This document shows, piece after piece, positions 1 to 10,156 of a stretch of DNA of 64,000 bases. The stretch lies in the NCBI GenBank assembly GCA_002077045.2, contig KZ111142.1, forward strand, positions 406,531 through 470,530, written 5' to 3'. Each line of letters starts with the position of its first letter. Position 1 is the stretch's first letter. The position numbers were made by a program, and so were the translations under genes. The notes below the pieces were generated by a model that worked only from the letters and a program-made list of their open reading frames with translations, was not told where the DNA came from and did no database searches. Source of the stretch: Rachicladosporium sp. CCFEE 5018. Lineage: Eukaryota > Ascomycota > Dothideomycetes > Cladosporiales > Cladosporiaceae.

Positions 1-401
1 CCATAGGCGAAGGCCACACGCGCAAAGACCACTCCGACGTGTCCAACCAGCTCTACGCCAAATACGCCATTGGTCGTGACGCCGCCTCCATGAAGGCTGT
101 CGTCGGCGAGGAAGCTCTCAGCTCAGAGGACAAGCTGTCATTGGAGTTCCTGGAGAAGTTCGAGAAGACTTATATTGCGCAAGGGGCTTATGAGAACCGC
201 GGCGTTGTTGATGGGCTGGATTTGGCGTGGGAGCTGCTGAGGATTTATCCTAAGGAGCTGTTGAATCGGATTCCGAAGAAGGTGCTGGATGAGTTTTATG
301 GGAGGGAGAAGAAGGAGAAGAAGGATGATAAGGATACGAATGATGGGGAGGCGAATGGGGTGAATGGGGAGGAGAACGGGGAGGAGGAGAGCTTGATCTA
401 G
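1..401 (+). CDS. VMA2: V-type ATPase subunit B, C-terminal part (5' end outside window)
   Basis: This is the last ~133 residues of the non-catalytic nucleotide-binding B subunit of the vacuolar V1-ATPase, which pumps protons into vacuoles and endosomes. The frame is open from the left edge, so the gene begins upstream. Visible family signatures are KDHSDVSNQLYAKYAIGRDA, MKAVVGEEALSSEDKLSLEF and the stretch LLNRIPKKVLDEFYG. The extreme C-terminus is a Lys/Glu/Asn-rich tail ending in EESLI, the same ending as yeast Vma2. No intron is seen in this part. The stop TAG is at 399-401. Identification rests on near-complete conservation of these motifs in fungal B subunits. Confidence 0.96.
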   Translation, partial: IGEGHTRKDHSDVSNQLYAKYAIGRDAASMKAVVGEEALSSEDKLSLEFLEKFEKTYIAQGAYENRGVVDGLDLAWELLRIYPKELLNRIPKKVLDEFYGREKKEKKDDKDTNDGEANGVNGEENGEEESLI

Positions 402-1072
402 GGATGCGGCTGAAGGGCGAGTAGGGAGAAGGAGGATCGAAGAGAGGAGTGGCTTGTAGATAGTGGGCTGTTTTACTTTGTAGAGTGAGCGAGCATACTG
501 GCGTTCTGGCAAGTCTCCTTCCATGGCCCGCACTTCTAACCCTGTGTCGAAGCAATCTGCTCCTCGCCTATTCCTTGGCTCCCTTGATCTTGAGCTCTCC
601 CTCGTCATTGATCATAAGTTGCAACCTCCCTAGGGCCTTGATGCCAATGCGGTTCGCATCCTCAGATGCGCGGCTCCAACTGCTCCTCCCAGTCCTTGGT
701 GCTTCCACGCCAGTCGCGCCGCTCGTGCTCAGCTTCAAACTCGTTGTGATGTGTGTGGTATCGGCTACCATACGGGTGGTGGTCGTCGTGAGATGTTTAT
801 GTGAACGTCCGCACTGGGAAGTCAGGTGACATGGACTGGTAGCTTCGTCCTCTCTCGCCTGGAGCGTATGCGGTCCAGGCGGCGATACTATGGGTTGAGT
901 CTCCTATCGGAGTATTTTCAAGTGGAGACCAGCCCTCGTAGTCGCTTCCATCATAGCAGCCTGTGGCAATATCGCCTGAGTGTCGTGCGTCGCAGTCACC
1001 ACCTCCCACACCGTCCGCCGTGAGGTCACTTTCGCCGTCTTCGCTATGCGCGCTATCGGAAGGGCCTTCGTC
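402..1072. other. Intergenic, VMA2 3' side
   Basis: This stretch lies between the VMA2 stop and the stop of the convergent pseudogene. It should contain the 3' UTRs of both. I see no supported gene; the open frames here have no recognisable motif. Confidence 0.6.
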
Positions 1073-2002
1073 TTACTGGATTGTGTAGTCTTTCGACTCT
1101 GAATGTCGTCGACAATTGAGGCAGCGACAGTCGGAGTTGTTGTGGCAGTCGTCAGGAATGGTGGGCTTCGATTGGTTGTAGGCGATATTGCTCCAATCGA
1201 TGGCTTCATCATCGGGCCAGAAGTCTCCTGAATCACCGGATCTGAAGCCGTGCTGGCTGGGATGAGTCTCAATGCTATCTCGAATCAGTATCTTCCGTGG
1301 TCCTTATTGTATGTTCAGAAAACTTACTCTTCGATGAGACGATTCAGCTCATTGTAACCCCCGGAAAGCTTATGGACGGCCACACGTTGAGACTTGACGT
1401 GCCCACGCTGTAGCACTAACGTGATCTGCCCAGGAGCTTGGATCATGGCGAACGCCGTGAGCATGTCGTGGACGGCCTGCGTCAGAATGAATTTGTGATC
1501 GAACCGAATGGTGACCATTTTCGTCCCCGCAGGCCAGCAACTCGCACGCAGCAAGTCCAGGACGGTCAAAGCGGCCATTCGGGAGTCCTCGGAGGACCGA
1601 CTGACGCTCACGTTGACGACTACGCGGCGCATCTGCTGCAGCGTCTGAATTGTGTGCGGTCTGCCGAGGAAGCGAGAGAGCATGGGATTCTCGACCCCGT
1701 CGCTACAGCGGAAGCGGAAGGTACTGCAGTCGAGTTACACAGGCTTCGCTTCGTTGTGTACTTGGCGGCAATGAGGAGTGCTAGGGAGTGAGGTAAGTCG
1801 CAGCAGGTGTCCCGCCTGAGGTTGCGGGGCGTGACAACGAAGCAGTGTTGGTGGGTTGGGAAGGCGTATTCGTAGATGCGCAGGCCTTGAATGAGTTAGT
1901 GATGTGTGGAGGAAAGTACTGGATGGGAAGCTTACTCATTTCTGGTGGGATCTGGAAGAGATAGCAGGGCGCGATGAGCTGCTGTGGCGGCGGAGGAGCC
2001 AT
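1073..2002 (-). pseudogene. Broken LPxELR-family gene (paralogue of the gene at 27.1-28.2 kb)
   Basis: Read on the minus strand, this is the three-exon structure of the 27.1-kb gene: a short first exon with CYLFQIPPEM, intron 1886-1935, a middle exon with IYEYAFPTHQHCFVVTPR and RRVVVNVS...ITLVLQRG...LNRLIEE, intron 1275-1327, and a last exon ending in DCHNNSDCRCLNCRR. The copy is broken. Relative to the paralogue, one base is missing near 1765-1775 and shifts the frame between LALLIAA and RQVHNEAKPV. A few codons later there is an in-frame TAA (minus strand, 1735-1737) just before TFRFRC. The splice sites remain canonical, so decay looks recent. The LPxELR N-terminus resembles fungal F-box-like/2EXR proteins; function unknown. 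A sequencing error could explain one lesion but hardly both. Confidence 0.72.
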
Positions 2003-2187
2003 GGAGACGGTGAGTGGACTCATCGATGCGAAACCGAGATGTACCACCGATGCACTTCATGGATAGTAGGAATTGTTTGTGCGAGTAGTCCACAAAGCTG
2101 TTAGCGACTCAATGCTCACGAGAGTCACAAAAAGTGAGCGGCCCGGCAGCAAGCGCAAAGAAAGTGAAGTAGAGTGAATGTTTCGAG

Positions 2188-3064
2188 TCATTGGGTAGGC
2201 CCACCGCGCTCTCTTATTGAATTTTTCGGATCTTGTAGCGTACGATGAGTGACAACATATACGCTGGGAAACGTTGTGTTGTCCACACAGAAGCGAGTTC
2301 CATACTTGTCTTTGGTAAAAGCTGCTCCAGACCGTCCAAGCTGTCCAGTCTCATCATGGTCGAACAGTATTCTGTTATCCTCGTCGAGAGCCTTGATTCT
2401 ATTTCAGGCAGACGCTACGGCCAAGAAGCTGGCCGGCAGCTTCCTGCAGCGCTTCTGCATACCTCAATCAGTGCTATACTGGCTCTCCCGCTCATTGAAA
2501 CGAGCATTCTCGGCCATCGCCATCCTGAAAGTCTCAATGTCGGTCCGGGGTCGGCACTGGAGCTGAGATACCACACTGTGGTCGATCCGTCAGCTCGGTG
2601 ATCAGTGTTAAGCGTACGCATCCCTTGGAACGTACCTGTCCAACCGTTCAACGAACATGCCCCATGGCAATCGATCGTAGTGCAATGTTAGATCACTATA
2701 CTCGCCACCTCCTCTCTTCTCAGTGGAACATTGACTTATCCGAAGACTAGCTCTGTCAACCCTAGCGTCAGCGATCAATGCATCTCTGATCGGCCTAAGG
2801 TCATTTCTGTACGTGCCTAGCATATTCGTGATATGCACTTCGAGGTGGCTGAGTCGACTAGAGGCGTATCTGTACACATGATTCTGCAAAAGCTTCGAAA
2901 GCTCGAGCGGGAGCTGCCCAACACCTGGAACGTGGGAGGCGTTACTGATACATGTACCTGTGCCGTGGGCCCCCGAAGCACATGCAATGCTACATCACGG
3001 CTGACATCGACGGAGCAGGCAAGGTGCTTGTGCTGTTCATCCGTGGTATTGGTGACTGGCTCAT
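2188..3064 (-). CDS. Unrecognised four-exon gene, helical protein of about 216 residues
   Basis: No single frame shows this gene. I assembled it from splice sites and phase: exons 3064-2999, 2913-2636, 2575-2480 and 2398-2188 on the minus strand, with introns of 85, 60 and 81 bases. Phases agree at every junction and the total is 217 codons with stop TGA at 2188-2190. The second exon reads LPLELSKLLQNHVYRYASSR and continues amphipathic and charged. The third gives DIETFRMAMAENARFNERES. The last gives ALDEDNRILFDHDETGQLGR and VDNTTFPSVYVVTHRTLQDP. Introns 2576-2635 (GTACGT...ACAG) and 2399-2479 (GTATAG...ATAG) are the best supported. The first exon and start are less certain; coding may extend upstream to about 3.2-3.5 kb. 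I do not recognise the family. Confidence 0.5.
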
Positions 3065-3805
3065 AGTCGCGATGAACAGCCAGAGGGTCTCGGAGAATTC
3101 ATTGGAAGTGTCAGAGATCAGACCAGTGGGATCGGGTAGAGGAGTGGGATGCACCCCACGTTGTGCTATGCAAGCTGCTCGCGGCTGGCGGAAGGCGTAT
3201 CGGTGGCGTGCCTCGATGCAGCGCCCACATGTCTAGATTGCAGGGCAATATATCTTGCAGCGTAACATAAAGCGTGCTCTCGGGTGGTGCTCGAAGATGT
3301 GGTCCAACTGCCGCGGTCACACAAGATCTGCTTTCGGGGTGACTCGACACCGCAATCGCTGGACATGATTTCCGTCTGATGCACAGGACGACAAAAGAAA
3401 CATGGTTTAGCATTCGGAAGTCCCAATGCCTAAGCGACTCAAGGTTGGCGGGCATCGCACCCGCAATCTTGTGCACTGGCCGCCGTCTCTTCATCTCTCT
3501 TCCCCGTTCGTACCCTGCAGCCCGCTAGCTGCGTCCCGCGGTTCCAGCCACGAGCACGCTAGACTTCACAACGCATGCCACCATACTCTACGCACGCGAG
3601 TAGAGCGGCGCCATACGGTAATCCCTGGCGGTCTCAACAGCACGCACGCAAATCGAAGGTAGTGTAGCCGGGGCGATCGGCGAGATACTCGCCCTCAACA
3701 GCACCCACCTTGAATCTCTTCACCTCTGTCCTGCTGTTCTTTGAGGCCGGTACCTTTCCTACACTTCTGATTCCTTCTCTGTCGTGTCTCCGTCTGTCAG
3801 GCAAG
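3065..3805. other. Divergent intergenic region upstream of the permease
   Basis: This separates the minus-strand gene above from the plus-strand permease. Parts of 3.1-3.5 kb read as plausible coding on the minus strand (for example a frame with PCFFCRPVHQTEIMSSDCG), so the upstream gene may have further 5' exons. The 3.6-3.8 kb part, pyrimidine-rich just before the permease ATG, is probably its promoter and 5' UTR. Confidence 0.4.
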
Positions 3806-5611
3806 ATGCGTGGACCGATGGTTGTTCCCCCGCCAATGGCGCATGCCGACGTCGAGGTTGTCGATCACGAAATGGGTATCCGACAGAACAAAGAAGCAGT
3901 CTCCAGTGTTCATCGTATCAGCGGCGAGGACAGCTCTCTCGAGGGTCAGGACGGGCATCTATCAAGGACCAAGTCAACCCAGGATGATGCTGCTGGCATG
4001 AGGCGCATGGGCAAAGAGCAGCAGCTGGTTCGACAATTCCGACTGCTATCGATCACTTCCTTCGTTGCCATCGCTACCGCAGCATGGGAGATCGGACTTT
4101 TCGTTCTCACGCCCGGTCTGGTGGATGGCGGAAGGAGTGGTCTTTTGTGGAACACGATCTGGTGAGTAGCCGCGGGGCACTGAGCACATGTCGGAGCATT
4201 GGCTAACACTACCCGAGGAATTTTATAGGGTTCGGACCGATCTACCTTTCCATGGCTGAGATGGCATCCATGGCCCCAATTGCCGGCGCTCAATATCACT
4301 GGGTCAGTGAGTTTGCCCCCGAGGGCTCGCAGCGCTTCCTAAGCTACGTGACTGGATGGACTTCTTCGATTGCTTGGCAGGCTGGTAATGCTATGGGTAT
4401 CTTCCTGGTCGGCTCCTTGATCCAGACCATCATTCTCGTCAACGACGAGAATTATTCCTTCCCTAACTACCACGGGACTCTCCTTGCAATCTTCGCGATG
4501 TGCATCGCGTTCTGTGGGGTGGTCTATGGCGCAAAAGCTCTGCCCTACTGGCAGAACGCTGTCTTCGCAATCCACATTATCGCCTACTTCGCGTACATCG
4601 TACCCGTATGGGTATCCGCACCTGCTGCTACGCACTCTGAGGTCTGGCTTACTGGCTGGGAGAATTCCGGCGGCTGGTCAAGCATGGGTCTCACTGTACT
4701 CGTTGGTCAACTTGCCGGTATCAGCCAGCAAGTTGGCATTGATACAGCTGCACACATGTCCGAAGAAGTCAAAGACGCTAGCCGTGCGATCCCCAAGGCG
4801 ATGATCACGATCTATCTCGTCAACTTTTGTTTGATCTTCCCTGCTGTCTTAACGGTGATCTACCACTGCCCCGATCTGGAAGCCGCCCTTGGAGATAGCA
4901 CCACTTACCCAGCCATCTACGTCCTCCGCCAGGCCATGTCTGTTCCATGGATCACGGTCATCTTGGTCGTTATTTGCCTGCTTAATGTCGCCTCCAACAT
5001 CGTCTACCTTGCCGCCGTTACTCGCGATCTCTTAGCATTCGCCCGTGACAAGGGCTTGCCCTTTAGCAAGTGGATCTCGACGGTTAGCGAGACTCGACAC
5101 ATCCCCGTCAATGCTTGCATCTTGTCTTGTGGAATAGCAGTTCTGCTATCGATGATCTACATTGGGTCCATCACAGCGTTCTACGCCATCACTTCTCTGT
5201 CGACACTGAGCTTGCTCCAGTGTTACTCCCTGAGTATCGGCTGTGTGCTCTACCGCCGCGTTCGCCACCCAGGCTCACTTCCTACCTCGCATTTTTCACT
5301 TGGTCGCTGGGGCATTCCTGTCAACGCAATGGCTGTCACTTATGGTAAGTCTACCCTATCAGCTACATTTCGCTCTCGCTTTGCAACTGAGCTAATAATT
5401 TCTCGCAGCCATCTGGGCCCTCTTCTGGTGTGCTTGGCCCCAGTACGTGCTCGATGCGTCCACCTTCGGCGAGAGCATGAACTACGCATCCATCATCTTC
5501 GTGAGCGTCCTCATCTTCGCGATGGTCTATTTCGTCTTCAAGGCTCGTCACGAATACTTCGGGCCTGTCACGGAGGTCGAGGGAAGGAAGGCTCACTTTC
5601 ATGTGAGGTAG
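3806..5611 (+). CDS. Amino-acid/choline/GABA-type permease (APC superfamily)
   Basis: Plasma-membrane H+ symporter of the fungal HNM1/UGA4 branch, expected to take up GABA, choline or related amines; substrate cannot be set from sequence. Three exons, 3806-4161, 4218-5344 and 5409-5611, give 561 residues. The first intron uses acceptor CCGAG at 4217, not the later TATAG, because only the former keeps frame into NFIGFGPIYLSMAEMASMAP. The second intron (5345-5408) joins MAVTY to AIWALFWCAW. The N-terminus is a ~70-residue cytosolic tail, followed by about 12 hydrophobic segments. Family motifs are SMAEMASMAPIAGAQYHWVS near the second helix and HMSEEVKDASRAIPKAM, the conserved E-x-x-D-A-S loop. 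The C-terminus ends in FKARHEYFGPVTEVEGRKAH, typical of the family. Confidence 0.9.
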
Positions 5612-6218
5612 CTGTGCGTAGGCCATGTCGGTCAATAGATGGTGGGAATTTTCCTGATGATAGCATTTGTCAAACAAACTCTGTGGTCATTCAAAGAGGC
5701 ATGAGATGCAATCATTTTCCATACAACTCCACCACGTTAGGGCCACGACCCTCCTTCTACTCTGCCAAGAAACAGAGACACTCCGTTGCATGACTTACTG
5801 TCCAAAGAGTCTATCCGACGCATCGAAACAATACCTCGTCTTACGAACCAGGCAGAGAAACGATTCACTTGCAGCTCAACATTGACTCTCTGATGATATG
5901 AGGAAGACTCTTGTGCTTTTACAAGCATATCCGCTAGACTAATCCAGCACATGGCACGAGGGACAAACGAGGCTCACCTTGTTGGAAATCCGCCTTCGGT
6001 TTAGGCTTTCAACAATGCAGTGGATGATTCCCTGTGTTGCAGCCAGGTCAATCACAGTACTACTTGCGGGCCCAGATCTTTGAACAGCAAATGGAGCTCG
6101 CAGGATGAGGTAAAATTTCACCGCCATCGCAAGATCAACGATCTGCCCGCAGCAAGGTAGAACATAATGCGCTCTGCTCTTTCAAAGAGCTTTTGGCAAG
6201 TTTTATTCTACATCTACT
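5612..6218. other. Intergenic, between convergent permease and CFEM genes
   Basis: Both flanking genes end toward this stretch, so it should hold two 3' UTRs and terminators. I see no supported gene. Confidence 0.6.
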
Positions 6219-7181
6219 TTATTGCATACTCACCCATCCCACAATTGCGACCATCATCACAGTCAGACCGGCCAAGGCCACTTGACTGTACTCCACTCTC
6301 TTCTCGGCCCCACTGCTGCCAGGCATCGCGGTAGGGTACACCGCGGGTTGCGCCCTTGGTGTAGTCAGCGTACTGCTGCTGACAGCCTCGGCGGTCGTCA
6401 GCTCCGGTTGAGCACTAGAAGACTCTTCAGGGGCGGCGACCGAGCTTATGTCGCTCACTACCACCGAGGTCACTGATGCTGAGTCACTCGGAGCTGAGAT
6501 ACTGCCGGAAAAATTTGTCGGAATCTGTGCATCCGGGACCGCTGCTGTAGAGGTGACCTCGGAAGTGCTGGCCGGCGAGTCTGGTGTTGTAGCTTGAGTG
6601 TTGCCTGTTGTAGCGTCTTTTTCATCTTTCCTATTCGGATACTGTGGTGGCGTTACTGTCGATGCGTTATCACTCCCGGAAGAGGGCGGTGATACTGTAG
6701 CAGCCGGTGCAACATCGCCACTGCTCGTCGAGTAGGCATCTGCTGGCACAGTCGTGTCTGATTCTGTTGCAGCCGGCGCTGCTTTAGCAGGAGCTTGATT
6801 CGTCAATTCTGCATCCGCTGGCGCTCCAGCCACTGCATCTGGTGCTGATGGTACGTCACCTGCATCCACACGTGCGTAAGTGCTATGAAAAGTGCTAGGA
6901 GAGACGGTACTCGAGCTTGCTGTCCCTTGATCCGAGCAAAACTGGACAAGATAGTCTTCCAGACTATTTTGATCAGCTTCGTTACACGCTGTGGGTACCG
7001 TGCTCGAAAGGCTCTGAACCATCTCGGTGCTGTTGCAGATGCACAGCTTGTCTGCGGCGGAGCATCCTGCTGCCTGGATGGCGGTGGACACCGCAGACTC
7101 AGCGCATGCTGGCAGGCTCGGTGGACTCTGAGCAACGGTGCTGCCGATGAGAAGCAGCGTGTGTGCCGTATAGCTATGCAT
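6219..7181 (-). CDS. CFEM-domain protein, predicted GPI-anchored surface protein
   Basis: Secreted cell-surface protein of ~320 residues. I start at the ATG at 7181 because MHSYTAHTLLLIGSTVAQS is a good signal peptide; an in-frame ATG at 7202 adds seven residues. The CFEM domain follows at once: LPACAESAV...AAGCSAADKLCICNSTEMV...VPTACNEAD...FCSD. The Asp that coordinates haem in studied CFEM proteins is present (SAADKLC). I count six cysteines, not the usual eight. A ~200-residue Ser/Thr/Ala/Pro stalk follows, then a hydrophobic C-terminus (VALAGLTVMMVAIVGWV) fitting GPI attachment. CFEM proteins take part in haem/iron capture or host interaction; which applies here is unknown. Single exon, convergent with the permease. 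Confidence 0.85.
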   Translation of the reverse strand: MHSYTAHTLLLIGSTVAQSPPSLPACAESAVSTAIQAAGCSAADKLCICNSTEMVQSLSSTVPTACNEADQNSLEDYLVQFCSDQGTASSSTVSPSTFHSTYARVDAGDVPSAPDAVAGAPADAELTNQAPAKAAPAATESDTTVPADAYSTSSGDVAPAATVSPPSSGSDNASTVTPPQYPNRKDEKDATTGNTQATTPDSPASTSEVTSTAAVPDAQIPTNFSGSISAPSDSASVTSVVVSDISSVAAPEESSSAQPELTTAEAVSSSTLTTPRAQPAVYPTAMPGSSGAEKRVEYSQVALAGLTVMMVAIVGWVSMQ

Positions 7182-7202
7182 CTTCGGAAACCAGTGTGCC
7201 AA

Positions 7203-7714
7203 AGTTCAGATACTGATACACGGCGTAGTAACGTGGAGATCGATCTACCTGAAAACCAGGAAACTAAGACTTGCGACCTACCTATGGCACACGCAGTCGT
7301 CAGAGTGACCACGTCTGAGCTGCCTGCGCGAGCCGATTGTACCGTGGAGCTGGGGATTGCGACAGATCTCCTGCTTGCGGTGAACCTGTCAGAGGTTGGC
7401 AGCGGAAAACAATCTACGTTGACGCAATGACACTGGAATGGACGACTAACAACAAAGAATGCGACCCGATGCTGTGGTCAACTGAGTCTTGGCGTCTCAT
7501 TGTTCGCATGCGGTCGAGGCAGCTGCATGCGAGCTCGAGCTCTCGGGGCTGGCGGGAACGTCACAGTGAGGGTCGAACAAACATATCATCACGGCATCAG
7601 CACGTGGGATGACGCAGAGGCTCGTGAGATCTTTCGAATACGAGCAGCGAGATCCTGGACCTCGAATGTCAGCATAGCATCGTAGGCGACACGGCGTCTT
7701 ACAAAGTATCAACC
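7203..7714. other. Divergent promoter region, CFEM gene / 7.7-kb gene
   Basis: The flanking genes read away from each other, so both promoters should lie here. I see no gene and no site I can name with support. Confidence 0.5.
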
Positions 7715-8332
7715 ATGCAGACATCTCACTTCCAGGCTAACGCCGACACCGATCGCAAGGCAGAAATCGAGTACCGCGCACGACGACGGTCGACACAGAC
7801 ACCAGCATCAAGGCCGTTCCAAGTCTACAGTCAACTTCCACGACTATTCTCCATGGGAGGGCGTAGCAGTGAGACCGAGTCGGATTGCGATACTACCAGT
7901 GACGATACCAGCTCCAGTAACTTCCTGGCTCGCGAGCCGAACAACAGCCACGCAAGCTACAGCCGACTGATGCTGGCTCATACGAAGACGATGATGAAGG
8001 TCGGGACCATTCCAGGCTATGCGAAGACGATGCATCAATTCACACAGAACCAGATGAACCTGTGCGGTGACTCAAGATCCTCAAGAAGCGAAGCGAGCAG
8101 TCCGCATGCAGGCGCCGCAACTGCAGTGGTGCCGCAGAGGCTGATATCGGAGATGACTCGACTAAGGTTGGATGAGGGGCCAAGCGGTCCTGCAAACACA
8201 CCGACGCTGCCGCAGAGACCCTCAGAGATATCATTGCTAGCTGCTGGCACGCAAAGGTCGAGGAGCTTGACAGAGCCTGTTCCAAGGGATTTCGCGACGT
8301 CGAGTATCAAGGACTTTGCTCTGATACAGTGA
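7715..8332 (+). CDS. Hypothetical Ser/Thr-rich protein, 205 residues
   Basis: Single-exon frame starting in a favourable context (CAACCATGC). The protein is hydrophilic, rich in Ser, Thr, Arg and Gln, with no signal peptide or membrane segment. A middle stretch, SRLMLAHTKTMMKVGTIPGY, looks helical. It contains several RxxS and SP/TP sites, for instance RSRSLTEPVPR near the C-terminus, so it could be a phosphorylated regulatory protein. No domain recognised. The ATG context and consistent composition support coding, but without a homologue this remains a prediction. Confidence 0.5.
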   Translation: MQTSHFQANADTDRKAEIEYRARRRSTQTPASRPFQVYSQLPRLFSMGGRSSETESDCDTTSDDTSSSNFLAREPNNSHASYSRLMLAHTKTMMKVGTIPGYAKTMHQFTQNQMNLCGDSRSSRSEASSPHAGAATAVVPQRLISEMTRLRLDEGPSGPANTPTLPQRPSEISLLAAGTQRSRSLTEPVPRDFATSSIKDFALIQ

Positions 8333-8848
8333 GGTTCACTCAATGCATCTGCTGTACCTATAATACTCATTAACATTAGTCAGTGGTCTCCGCGGAGTCG
8401 GGCATGAGTTTCAAGGTTCCAGTCGCGGTATATACTTGCACCAGATGAACGAGACGGTAGCAGTCCTTCAGGCCCATACCATATCTGTAGGAGTGCTGAA
8501 TGAACATCGGCCTCTGAAGTGCGTCAATACCAGATGTAGATGGACCTGCTGTGGCGCGTCGACGCTGCCGAAGCTTAGCCAGCCTGTGAAGGATGCAACT
8601 CGTGATGGCACACTGACTACCAAGCAAGAGCTCCCTACAGTGACGGTCAAAACTTACTTAGTGAAGAACCTTATGCCACCTTCACGTAGCCGTTGGTGCG
8701 CACGTGCCGAGCGTTAGGATCATTTAGCGTAGTATCCTGCTCACCACTGCGCTTGTGATCGTCACTTCTTTGCGAACACCCACCTATCAAGTAGGTTCAC
8801 ATTATTCAAAGACACCACTCGTTCTGGCCTCTTTCATCATTCTTCATC
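8333..8848. other. Intergenic
   Basis: Region between the 7.7-kb gene and the LPxELR pseudogene. No supported gene; short frames here lack motifs. It should hold the promoter of the 8.85-kb locus. Confidence 0.5.
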
Positions 8849-10156
8849 ATGGCGTTTACCCTCCCGTATCACCAGAAGCAGCGCTTTGTCGGTTCAGCCA
8901 AAGGGCCAGATCAGCACTCCCGCACGTACGTCAAGTATGCCAAAGCCAGGAGTGGCAAGACCGCGATGATGCTTTGCGGCATTCATCCTCATCCAGCCAA
9001 GATACCTGCATTGCCGGATCGGAGCAGCAAGAATCGAGACTCAAGGTACTACCGGCCATGGAACCAAGGTATCTACAAGCGCGCCCTCGGACCGGGTGAG
9101 TATCGGGGCTCATGCATCTGTGCCTATTACAGCTATCCGATATTGCTCGAGTCAATCGAGAACAGTGACCCAAACGTAAGATGTTTTTGCCGCATGGATG
9201 AGCGAATTATGTGTTCCTGACTGGCGTTGCGTAGACTCCCTTCCGACTTCCATTCCTGGAGTTGCCAGCCGAGCTGCGCGACATTGTCCTCGAAAAGATC
9301 TTCAAGCTCGACAGAACCCTCGATTTCTGCCCAATCCCTCTGCGTGACGCCAGGCGTCCAGCGTAAACGGAAAATGAGCAATTGATCGACCAAATACCGC
9401 ATATTCACGAGAGATACATCCTCGGTCAGCTCTCGCCCTACATCGGCGTCATGCGAACCTGCAAACAGCTCCGGACTGAAGCTTCAAAGATCCTCTATGG
9501 GGTCAACGAGTTCCGCTTCACCAGCAATGCAGGCTGGATCGGCCTCGAGAGATTCCTTCTCAAGATTCCTTCTCAAGATCAACACATCCATGGCCGCAAA
9601 CGTGCGTAAAATTACTATTACCCACCCCGACCTATTTGACCCTCCTCGCACACATCGACGAGAGCAGGAGTTCTGGGACAGCATTGTACTCATCGAGCAA
9701 GGAGATTGTCCAGAGGCCTACAAGATAGGCTTTGGCAGGAGCAATTGGTCCCGACAGGTAAGCCGATCAGCGCACCAGGTGCTCGAGAGACTGGGTACAC
9801 TACGGAATCTCCGCTTCATTCTCCCTCGCTTCGCTGAAGTCGAACGCAGTGTTCTATCCCTCCCGATAGACACAACCGGCTTCAAGAATCTCTCGATTAC
9901 CTTCACATCGCTCGGCGTGCCGTTGGAAGAGCGTATGAAGCCGTTCTGGCTCTATGAGGATGAACGCATGGCAGAGATTGGGAGGACGAGTTGGGCGCAA
10001 GAGATCGTGGAGAGCTCGGAGAACACTGCATGGTGTTGGGAGTATATTGAGGCGGACGATCGAGGTTTCTACGCTGCCATTGATGGCACGAGATCGTATC
10101 AGCACATTCCTGTGCAACGGGCCGAGGACGACAGATTGAAGCAGATGATGCAGTAG
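8849..10156 (+). pseudogene. LPxELR-family gene broken by a stop and a 13-base tandem duplication
   Basis: First copy of a tandem pair with the intact gene at 10.8-12.1 kb. It keeps the shared N-terminal module (TAMMLCGIHPHP...RALGPGEYRGSCICAYYSY), an intron at 9176-9234 in the homologous place, then PFLELPAELRDIVLEKIF, TCKQLRTEASKILYGVNEFR and the long C-terminal part (ITITHPDLFDPP ... IEADDRGFYAAIDG). Two lesions break it: an in-frame TAA at 9364-9366 and a perfect 13-base tandem duplication at 9551-9576 that shifts the frame within FLLKI. Removing one repeat unit restores alignment to the paralogue. I tested a splice around the stop (donor at GTGACG, acceptor before CTCTCG) and it does not keep phase. 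A truncated N-terminal product remains possible. Confidence 0.78.
9551..9576 (+). repeat. Perfect 13-bp tandem duplication (frame-breaking)
   Basis: Two back-to-back copies of GATTCCTTCTCAA lie inside the coding part of the 8.85-kb pseudogene. The intact paralogue has a single equivalent segment (FLYQI). Thirteen bases shift the frame by one, so this duplication is a direct cause of inactivation. Confidence 0.9.

Noticed and set aside
3440..3500. Minus-strand GCGGG...CCCGC hairpin with a seven-base loop, possible T-arm
   Set aside because: Loop is TGCGATG rather than TTCRANY and no cloverleaf can be built around it.
4162..4228. Permease intron 1 ending at the TATAG at 4228
   Set aside because: It shifts the frame; ending at CCGAG (4217) keeps phase and restores the family sequence.
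9350..9430. An intron (GTGACG...GGTCAG) that would remove the TAA in the 8.85-kb locus
   Set aside because: The junction does not keep reading phase, the donor is poor, and the paralogue has no intron there.
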